Part shown: piece by piece, positions 7,074-12,387 of the stretch
How positions within the stretch are numbered: the first letter of the stretch is position 1
Layout of the letters: each line of letters opens with the position of its first letter
NCBI GenBank assembly: GCA_003153915.1
Contig: PMBX01000096.1
Location: forward strand, 258 to 12,644
DNA from: Phycisphaerales bacterium
Lineage (GTDB): Bacteria; Planctomycetota; Phycisphaerae; SM23-33
Direction: 5' to 3'
Length of the DNA: 12,387 nucleotides
Made by a program: the position numbers and the translations under genes
The notes under the pieces: generated by a model
The model's database searches: none
What the model was told of the DNA's origin: nothing
Seen by the model: only the letters and a program-made list of their open reading frames with translations

Positions 7074-8453
7074 ATGGGTACATCAAACGACCTGCTTTTG
7101 AGCTATTACGGTGACGATTTCACCGGCTCAACCGACGTGATGGAATCCCTGACCCGTGCGGGCCTGCGGACCGTCATGTTCATAGACCCGCCGACGGCGG
7201 AGCAGCTCCGCAAGTACGAGGCCCTGCGCGCGGTGGGCCTTGCCGGCAGCAGCCGAACGATGTCTCCCCGGCAGATGGACGTGCAACTTACGGAGGCATT
7301 CGGGAAGCTGGCGGCCTTGGGCGCGCCCATCGTGCACTACAAGATGTGCTCGACGTTCGATTCCTCCCCGCAAGTCGGCAGCATCGGTCGTGCCATCGAC
7401 ATCGGCATGAAGGTATTCGGCTCGAAGGTAACGGCGCTGCTTGTGGGCGCGCCGATCCTGGGCCGTTACTGCGCTTTCGGCAACCTCTTTGCCCGCAGCG
7501 GCCTGGACAGCGAACCATGCCGCCTGGACCGCCACCCCACGATGCGCCACCACCCCACCACCCCCATGGACGAGGCCGACCTGCGAATCCACCTGGGCAA
7601 ACAGACTGCTCGGAAGATCGGGCTTTTCGACGTGCTGGCTTTGGAGCTTCCCACCGAAGCGGCCGAGGCGAAGTTCCACTCGCTGTTGGACGCCGGTAAC
7701 GAGATCGTCCTTTTTGACGTGCTTTACGACGAGCATCTGCCGGCTATCGGGCGGCTGATGTGGAAACAAATGACTCCCGGCAGGACGCTGTTCCTGGTGG
7801 GTTCTTCCGGCGTGGAATACGCCCTGACGGCCCACATGAACAGCCTTGGGATGCTTCCGGCGCCCCGGCCCCTGGGCGCCGATGCTATCGAGCGGCTGGT
7901 AGTGGTTTCGGGCAGTTGTTCTCCTGTCACCGACAGGCAACTCGCGTGGTTTCTGGAACGGGGGGCTGGTGAAATCCCCCTCAAGACAGATCGCCTGGTC
8001 GATCCAGCTTGTCGCGAGGCGGAAATCGAAAGCTCCGTTCAAGAGGCGTTGCGGCTTCTCGGTAGCGGCCATAGCGTCGTCCTTCCTACCTGCCGCGGAC
8101 CCCAGGACCCGCGATTGGCGGCCACCGTCGCGCGTCTGGAGGCCCTGGGACAGGACGCCAAGTTGCGCAGCGCCGAAATCCTGGGCCGCGCGCTGGGCGA
8201 CATCCTTATGCGAATCCTCGACCGTTCCAAACTCCGCCGCGCCGCTGTGACCGGCGGGGACACCTCCACCTTCGTCGCCAGACAAATGGGCATCGAGGCC
8301 CTGGAGATGCTCGCCCCCCTGGCGCCAGGCGCGCCCCTGTGCACCGCCCACGCACCGGGAACCTCCATGCACGGACTGGAAATCGTCTTCAAGGGCGGGC
8401 AGAATGGCAAAACCGATTTCTTCGGCGCGGTAATGTCGCCGGGCCGGAATTAA
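7074..8453 (+). CDS. oiaK: 3-oxo-isoapionate kinase (DUF1537 four-carbon acid sugar kinase family)
   Basis: A 459-residue ATP-dependent kinase of the DUF1537 family. The N-terminal substrate domain opens with 'YYGDDFTGSTDVMESL' (11-26), the family's diagnostic Asp-Asp-x-Thr-Gly motif. The C-terminal nucleotide-binding domain has 'VTGGDTSTFVARQMG' (392-406) and ends with 'FKGGQNGKTDFFG' (439-451). ATG 7074 is the right start: AGGAG at 7061-7065 lies 8 bases before it and the family N-terminus begins there. The open frame also extends upstream into the RuBisCO-like gene, but that part is only out-of-frame translation. In this setting the expected reaction is phosphorylation of 3-oxo-isoapionate at O4, making the substrate for the RuBisCO-like protein encoded just upstream (22-base gap). 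Other members of the family act on erythronate, threonate or 3-oxo-tetronate, so the substrate is assigned from context. Confidence 0.85.
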   Translation: MGTSNDLLLSYYGDDFTGSTDVMESLTRAGLRTVMFIDPPTAEQLRKYEALRAVGLAGSSRTMSPRQMDVQLTEAFGKLAALGAPIVHYKMCSTFDSSPQVGSIGRAIDIGMKVFGSKVTALLVGAPILGRYCAFGNLFARSGLDSEPCRLDRHPTMRHHPTTPMDEADLRIHLGKQTARKIGLFDVLALELPTEAAEAKFHSLLDAGNEIVLFDVLYDEHLPAIGRLMWKQMTPGRTLFLVGSSGVEYALTAHMNSLGMLPAPRPLGADAIERLVVVSGSCSPVTDRQLAWFLERGAGEIPLKTDRLVDPACREAEIESSVQEALRLLGSGHSVVLPTCRGPQDPRLAATVARLEALGQDAKLRSAEILGRALGDILMRILDRSKLRRAAVTGGDTSTFVARQMGIEALEMLAPLAPGAPLCTAHAPGTSMHGLEIVFKGGQNGKTDFFGAVMSPGRN

Positions 8454-8471
8454 CCCTCATTGGAGACAGGA

Positions 8472-9317
8472 ATGGCCACCATCGCGATCTTTGGCGCTGC
8501 CGGAAAAATGGGCACGCGCATCAGCAGCAAACTCAAGGAACTCAAGCAATACAAGTTGCTCTGCGTCGAGGCCGACAAGACCATGGAGGCCAAACTCGCG
8601 GAGCGTGGCCTGACCGCCGCATCCTCCGAGCAGGCGGCCAAGGAGGCCGACGTGGTCATCCTGGCCGTACCGGACAAGTTCATCGGCGCGGTTGCCGGCA
8701 AGATCGTCCCGATGGTCCGGGCGGGGACGCTCATCATCGGCCTGGACCCCGCTGCCCCGCACAACGGAAAGCTTCCCCCGCGCAAGGATGTGTCGTATTT
8801 CGTGGTCCATCCCGCGCATCCGCCCATCTTCAACGACGAAACGGACCCCGAGGCCCGCAAGGATTACTTTGGCGCCAAGGGGGCCCGCCAGGCGATTGTC
8901 TGCGCCCTGATGCAAGGCCCGGAAAGCGACTACGCCCGCGGCGAGGCCATCGCCACGGCAATGTTCGGCCCGATCCTGCGAAGCCATCGCGTCACCGTCG
9001 CTCAGATGGCGATGCTGGAGCCTGCCCTTGCCGAGACTGTCGCTGCCACCTGCCTGTCGATCATCCGCGAGGGGCTGGATGAGATCGTCCGCCGCGGCGT
9101 GCCCGCCCCCGCCGCCCGTGACTTCATCCTGGGCCACATGAATGTCGAGACGGCCATCCTGTTCGGTTTCCTTGGTAAAGACGTGAAATTTTCCGACGGC
9201 TGCCTGCGGGCCATCGAGGAGGCCAAGAAGGACATCTTCCAGAGCGACTGGAAGAAGGTCTTCGACAACGCCAACCTTATGACCAGCATCAAGAAGATCT
9301 GCGGGGACATTCCCTAA
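8472..9317 (+). CDS. apnO: D-apionate oxidoisomerase
   Basis: A 281-residue NAD-dependent dehydrogenase-type enzyme. The N-terminal Rossmann fold begins 'ATIAIFGAAGKMGTRI' (2-17, GxxGxMG). 'EADVVILAVPDKFIG' and 'FVVHPAHPPIF' follow. The C-terminal half is an all-alpha domain related to the 6-phosphogluconate dehydrogenase C-terminus, with 'AMLEPALAETVAATC' and 'ARDFILGHMNVETAILFG'. This architecture matches ApnO, which oxidises D-apionate and rearranges the skeleton to 3-oxo-isoapionate. I chose ATG 8472 over TTG 8460 because GGAGACAGG (8462-8470) then serves as ribosome-binding site. The gene starts 18 bases after oiaK. Position between the kinase and further pathway genes supports the call. 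Confidence 0.82.
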   Translation: MATIAIFGAAGKMGTRISSKLKELKQYKLLCVEADKTMEAKLAERGLTAASSEQAAKEADVVILAVPDKFIGAVAGKIVPMVRAGTLIIGLDPAAPHNGKLPPRKDVSYFVVHPAHPPIFNDETDPEARKDYFGAKGARQAIVCALMQGPESDYARGEAIATAMFGPILRSHRVTVAQMAMLEPALAETVAATCLSIIREGLDEIVRRGVPAPAARDFILGHMNVETAILFGFLGKDVKFSDGCLRAIEEAKKDIFQSDWKKVFDNANLMTSIKKICGDIP

Positions 9318-9349
9318 TCATCCGTGGAACCTCGCGCGACGGAGGCGGC

Positions 9350-10162
9350 ATGAAACTCGGTATCGGTTCGTATGCGTATCCCTGGGCAATCGGGATTCCC
9401 GGCAATCCACCAGCCCGGCCTATGACGGTGTTCGATTTTCTGGACACCGTCGCCAAACTGGGCGTTGGCCTGGTACAGATCTGCGACAACCTGCCCCTGG
9501 ATGAGCTTTCCGATACCGACCTGGACCGCTTGAGCCGCCGGGCAAAGGACGCGGGAATCGCCATCGAGGTGGGTGGCAACGGCCTGCTGCCGGAACGGCT
9601 GGAACGTTATCTGTCCGTGGCCGTGCGGCTGGGATCGCCGATCCTGCGTATGGTGGCCGACCGAGGCGAGTATCGCCCCGCGCCCGACCAGATCGTCGAA
9701 ATCATCCGTCGATTTCTGCCGGAACTGAAGCGCGCGGGGGTGGTCCTGGCCATCGAGAACCACGACCGCTTCACCAGTTCTACCTTCGGGTCGATATTCG
9801 ACCAGATCAACAGCCCGCTGGTGGGGTTGTGCCTGGACACGGTCAACTCCTTCGGCTCGCTTGAAGGCCCCGCCGCCGTCGTGGACCGCCTGGGACGGTA
9901 CACCGTCAGTCTGCACGTCAAGGATTTCCGCATCTTCCGCTCCGCCAACAAGCTGGGATTCACGCTGGAGGGCACGCCCGCGGGGCGGGGGCAGTTGGAT
10001 GTACCCTGGCTGCTGAAACACCTCCAGGCCGCCGGGCGGGACGTAAACGCCATTCTGGAGCTGTGGATTCCCCCAGAGGACACGCTGGAGGCGACCATCG
10101 CCAAGGAACACGGTTGGGCCGTCCAAAGTGTCGCCTATCTGCGCACCCTGATACCAAACTGA
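9350..10162 (+). CDS. TIM-barrel sugar isomerase-type enzyme, candidate 3-oxo-isoapionate decarboxylase (OiaC)
   Basis: A 270-residue protein of the xylose isomerase-like / AP-endonuclease-2 TIM-barrel superfamily. It opens with 'MKLGIGSYAYPWAIG', typical of the first barrel strand. A likely divalent-metal set is visible: Glu136 ('AIENHD'), Asp163 ('CLDTVNSFG'), His189 ('SLHVKDF') and Glu237 ('ILELW'). The apiose pathway includes a TIM-barrel enzyme, OiaC, that decarboxylates 3-oxo-isoapionate to L-erythrulose, and this gene is the natural candidate. An isomerase or epimerase acting on apiose or a related sugar is the alternative. GGAGG (9341-9345) precedes the ATG by 4 bases. It follows apnO by 32 bases. 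The family is certain; the specific reaction is an inference from the neighbours. Confidence 0.75.
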   Translation: MKLGIGSYAYPWAIGIPGNPPARPMTVFDFLDTVAKLGVGLVQICDNLPLDELSDTDLDRLSRRAKDAGIAIEVGGNGLLPERLERYLSVAVRLGSPILRMVADRGEYRPAPDQIVEIIRRFLPELKRAGVVLAIENHDRFTSSTFGSIFDQINSPLVGLCLDTVNSFGSLEGPAAVVDRLGRYTVSLHVKDFRIFRSANKLGFTLEGTPAGRGQLDVPWLLKHLQAAGRDVNAILELWIPPEDTLEATIAKEHGWAVQSVAYLRTLIPN

Positions 10163-10179
10163 CAAAAGGAATTCGCCCC

Positions 10180-11202
10180 ATGCCGAACCTGCGCGCCGCC
10201 GTGTTGGGATGCGGTTTCTGGTCGCAGTTTCAACTCGCCGCCTGGCGACAATTGGGCGGCGTGGACCTGGTAGCCGCCTACAACCGCACACGTTCCAAAG
10301 CCGTCGCCGTCGCCGACCGCTTCGGCATCCCGGCTGTCTACGACGACGCCGAAGTCATGCTCCGCAAAACCAAACCGGACTTCGTTGACATCATCACCGA
10401 CGTTGACACCCACGAGCATTTCGTCAAGCTGGCCGCTGACCACCGCCTGGCGGTGATCTGCCAGAAGCCCATGGCGAGCGACCTGGCCGCGGCGCGGCGC
10501 ATGGTTGAGGCCTGCCGCAAGGCCGCCGTCCCCTTCCTGATCCACGAGAACTGGCGATGGCAGCACCCCATCCGCCAGTTCAAGCGGTTGATGGACTCCT
10601 GCGATCTGGGTTCGCCCTTCCGCGCCAGGATCACCTTCTCGTGCAGTTTTCCCGTCTTCGACAACCAGCCGTTCCTGCGCAAACTGGAACGGTTCATCCT
10701 CACCGATATCGGCAGCCATATCCTGGACACCGCGCGGTTCCTCTTCGGCGACGCCCGCAGCCTGTATTGTCGCACGCAGCGGGTCAACCCATCCATCGCC
10801 GGCGAAGATGTCGCCACCGTCGTGCTGGGCATGGAAAACGGCGCGACCGTCATCTGCGAGATGAGCTACGCCAGCCGGCTTGAGCACGAACGGTTCCCGC
10901 AAACTTATGTGCTGGCCGAATGCCAGCGCGGCTCCATCGAACTGGGACCGGACTACTGGATCCGCGTCACCGGCGCATCGGGCACGCTCAGCAGCCGCTA
11001 CCCGCCGCCGCGATACGCCTGGGCCGATCCGGCCTACGACGTGGTCCACGCCAGCATCCTGGACTGCAACCGCAACCTCCTTGCCGCCCTGACCGGTGGC
11101 GCTACGGCAGAGACCGACGCCCGCGACAACCTCAAGACGGTGGAACTGGTCTTCGCCTCCTACGATTCCGCCCAATCCGGCCAGGCGGTCGCCTTGACGT
11201 GA
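10180..11202 (+). CDS. apsD: Gfo/Idh/MocA oxidoreductase, probable D-apiose dehydrogenase
   Basis: A 340-residue NAD(P)-dependent oxidoreductase. The N-terminal Rossmann fold starts 'RAAVLGCGFWSQFQLAAW'; the third glycine of the usual GxGxxG is Ser15. 'DFVDIITDVDTHEHFV' and 'VICQKPMAS' follow, with catalytic Lys96 in a QKP version of the EKP motif. The C-terminal alpha/beta domain has 'HENWRWQHPIR' (122-132), 'DIGSHILDTARFLFG' (176-190, Asp and His in catalytic positions) and 'RVNPSIAGED'. The QKP and HEN(W/F)R(W/F)Q blocks recall ApsD, which oxidises D-apiose to the lactone cleaved by ApnL. ATG 10180 was chosen because AAAGGA lies 9-14 bases upstream and the Rossmann strand begins at residue 5. 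The 17-base gap to the previous gene fits one transcript. Oxidation of a different sugar cannot be ruled out. Confidence 0.78.
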   Translation: MPNLRAAVLGCGFWSQFQLAAWRQLGGVDLVAAYNRTRSKAVAVADRFGIPAVYDDAEVMLRKTKPDFVDIITDVDTHEHFVKLAADHRLAVICQKPMASDLAAARRMVEACRKAAVPFLIHENWRWQHPIRQFKRLMDSCDLGSPFRARITFSCSFPVFDNQPFLRKLERFILTDIGSHILDTARFLFGDARSLYCRTQRVNPSIAGEDVATVVLGMENGATVICEMSYASRLEHERFPQTYVLAECQRGSIELGPDYWIRVTGASGTLSSRYPPPRYAWADPAYDVVHASILDCNRNLLAALTGGATAETDARDNLKTVELVFASYDSAQSGQAVALT

Positions 11203-11230
11203 GCCAGCCGGCGCAAAGAGGAGACATGGC

Positions 11231-11557
11231 ATGAACATTCGGCGATTCGTCAAGGACAAGGCCCGCAAGGCCCACCAAGACACGATCCTGGCAGAGGATT
11301 TTCTTCCCGCCGGCCTGTCCGCCCCGTTCAAGGGCGCCTACGGATACCTGGAAAACCGCTCCTCTATGGAAGGCCACTCCCACCCGGCTGTCGAGATATA
11401 CGTGGTGATGAAGGGGCGTGGCAAGGTGACCGTGGGCGAGGAGTCAGCCGAGGTCGAAGCCGGCGAGGTGGTGGAGATTCCCGCCAACGCTTACCACACG
11501 ATGACCTGCTCCGACGGCGGACCGCTGCTTTGGGCGGCGCTGTGGTGGCCGCAATAG
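11231..11557 (+). CDS. Small single-domain cupin
   Basis: A 108-residue cupin_2-type beta-barrel. Motif 1 is 'EGHSHPAVEIYVVMKGRG' (His49, His51, Glu55) and motif 2 includes 'IPANAYHTM' (His89), so all four usual metal ligands are present. The final strand is 'LLWAALWWP'. Such small cupins can be sugar isomerases, mutarotases, dioxygenase-like enzymes or sensor barrels; the sequence does not decide. It starts 28 bases after apsD with AGGAG just upstream, and is followed 23 bases later by the MBL-fold gene, so it is very probably co-transcribed with the apiose genes. An isomerisation or mutarotation of apiose or its lactone is a reasonable guess but only that. Confidence 0.8.
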   Translation: MNIRRFVKDKARKAHQDTILAEDFLPAGLSAPFKGAYGYLENRSSMEGHSHPAVEIYVVMKGRGKVTVGEESAEVEAGEVVEIPANAYHTMTCSDGGPLLWAALWWPQ

Positions 11558-11580
11558 AACCCCAGCAGAAAAGGATAAGC

Positions 11581-12345
11581 ATGTCTGACCAAGAAGCCGA
11601 AATTCCCAAACTGATTCGCCTGGGGGAGGGTTTCCATGTCCGCCAGGCCATCGACAACATCGCTTGGATGGACCTGGGCGAGGGCTTGCTGGTCGTCGAT
11701 GCCTTGGAGCAGGCGGAGTTGGAGGGGGAAGTATTCGCGGCCATCGAGGCCACCTGTCCCGGCAAAACCGTCCGTTACGTCCTCAACACGCACACGCACT
11801 ACGACCACGTGGCGCTCAACGACGCCTTCGTGCGGCGATTCTCCGCCCAGATCGTCAATCAGGACGCCTCCCCCCTGCCCCCGCAAGGCCGGTGGTTCCG
11901 GGGCCCGCTGCGCAATGTCCACATGATGCCCGCCCCCGGTTGTCATACTGACGAGGACTGCATCATCCTGGTCGAACCGGACGGGGTGCTGTTCGTCGGG
12001 GACATCTTTGGCTGGGGACTGATCCCCCTGGTGGTCAACCTTCGCGCCGAGACGCTGCGCGTGTTGGAAGACACCTACCGCAAAATGATCGGCATGGGCG
12101 CAAAGACCATCGTCCCCGGCCACGGACCGTTATGCACCTCCGTGGAACTCCGCCGCTGGATGGACTACCTTCACGCCCTTATCGACGAGGCCAAGTCGCT
12201 TTGCCTCCGCGGCCAAGGCGACCAGGAGATACTCCGCGGCCTCCTCCCACCCGACGATATGGCCGGCTGGTGGCGGTTCCTGAAGTGGAAACACAACGAC
12301 ACCGCCGCCAAGGTCCTAAAAGCCGTCCGCAATGGATGGGTCTAA
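11581..12345 (+). CDS. Metallo-beta-lactamase-fold hydrolase
   Basis: A 254-residue MBL-fold protein with a full dinuclear metal site: 'NTHTHYDHVALND' gives His71, His73, Asp75 and His76; His122 follows in 'PGCHTDEDC', Asp141 in 'FVGDIFG', and His181 in 'VPGHGP'. No signal peptide is present, so it should be cytoplasmic. The family includes lactonases, glyoxalase-II-like thioesterases and other hydrolases. Its place at the end of an apiose/apionate operon suggests a lactone or ester substrate, perhaps a second lactonase beside ApnL. ATG 11581 is preceded by AAAAGGATAAGC; an upstream in-frame extension overlapping the cupin gene is not supported by conserved sequence. It is the last gene in the window; a hairpin lies 24 bases past its stop. 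Confidence 0.85.
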   Translation: MSDQEAEIPKLIRLGEGFHVRQAIDNIAWMDLGEGLLVVDALEQAELEGEVFAAIEATCPGKTVRYVLNTHTHYDHVALNDAFVRRFSAQIVNQDASPLPPQGRWFRGPLRNVHMMPAPGCHTDEDCIILVEPDGVLFVGDIFGWGLIPLVVNLRAETLRVLEDTYRKMIGMGAKTIVPGHGPLCTSVELRRWMDYLHALIDEAKSLCLRGQGDQEILRGLLPPDDMAGWWRFLKWKHNDTAAKVLKAVRNGWV

Positions 12346-12369
12346 TACTCTGTCACCGGAGCGGTAGGG

Positions 12370-12387
12370 CGTGCAACTCGTTGCACG
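12370..12387 (+). terminator. Hairpin after the last gene, possible terminator or repeat half
   Basis: CGTGCAA (12370-12376), loop CTCG, TTGCACG (12381-12387) form a perfect 7-bp stem that ends at the last base of the window. The preceding AGGG could extend the stem if CCCT follows. A T tract cannot be checked because the window ends, so it may equally be a REP-type palindrome. Confidence 0.4.

Noticed and set aside
7128..8372. 414-codon open frame on the minus strand opposite oiaK
   Set aside because: Antisense to a DUF1537 kinase with both diagnostic motifs; composition rich in Gly, Arg and His with no family pattern.
9314..10291. 325-codon minus-strand frame opposite the TIM-barrel gene
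   Set aside because: The plus-strand protein has a full metal-ligand pattern and a ribosome-binding site; this frame is its shadow.
10135..11331. 398-codon open frame on the minus strand opposite apsD
   Set aside because: It lies antisense to a gene with clear Gfo/Idh/MocA motifs; the predicted protein has no recognisable domain. Long antisense frames are expected in GC-rich DNA.
1..12387. tRNA, rRNA, CRISPR arrays, transposases or phage genes
   Set aside because: I looked on both strands and saw no cloverleaf, repeat-spacer pattern, transposase motif or integrase motif.

Overview
The window comes from a GC-rich bacterium, most likely a planctomycete (Phycisphaerae-like). That is an inference. 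It rests on family resemblance recalled from memory: the secreted protein at the left edge carries an N-terminal domain of a kind common in planctomycete secreted and BlaR1-like proteins, and the PadR plus HAAS-type membrane protein pair has a 'LPWWRR...GPDDWRLAY' pattern seen in that group. No rRNA or other phylogenetic marker is present.

Left part (1-3426, all minus strand). The left edge holds the first 455 residues of a secreted ChaN/Tiki-superfamily protein, cut off by the window end. To its right lies a small operon read right to left: a promoter near 3398-3426, a PadR regulator (3340-2987), a HAAS-domain multi-pass membrane protein (2990-2133) interrupted by an in-frame TGA at a position where the family normally has glycine, a doubtful small membrane protein (2050-1631), and a good rho-independent terminator (1592-1625). 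Several strong hairpins lie inside the 3' half of the doubtful ORF.

Middle (3427-3818). About 390 bases with no gene that I recognise. The left third is AT-rich; the rest is GC-rich leader sequence in front of the plus-strand operon.

Right part (3819-12345, all plus strand). Eight tightly packed genes form one apparent operon that fits the D-apiose / D-apionate oxidative pathway: ApnL (D-apionate lactonase), a RuBisCO-like protein with a complete-looking active site, OiaK (3-oxo-isoapionate kinase, DUF1537 type), ApnO (D-apionate oxidoisomerase), a TIM-barrel isomerase/decarboxylase (OiaC candidate), a Gfo/Idh/MocA dehydrogenase (ApsD, D-apiose dehydrogenase candidate), a small cupin and a metallo-beta-lactamase-fold hydrolase. 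The proposed flow is D-apiose to apionolactone (ApsD), to D-apionate (ApnL), to 3-oxo-isoapionate (ApnO), to its 4-phosphate (OiaK), then cleavage or decarboxylation by the RuBisCO-like protein. The TIM-barrel protein may give a second, non-phosphorylated route by decarboxylating 3-oxo-isoapionate directly. The cupin and MBL-fold genes are, to my knowledge, not standard members of this pathway and may handle lactone or sugar-isomer chemistry. Apiose comes from plant rhamnogalacturonan II and from apiogalacturonans of duckweed and seagrass, so the cell probably feeds on such material. No transporter, apiosidase or dedicated regulator for the operon is visible here. The window ends exactly at a perfect hairpin (12370-12387) that may be the operon terminator or half of a repeat.
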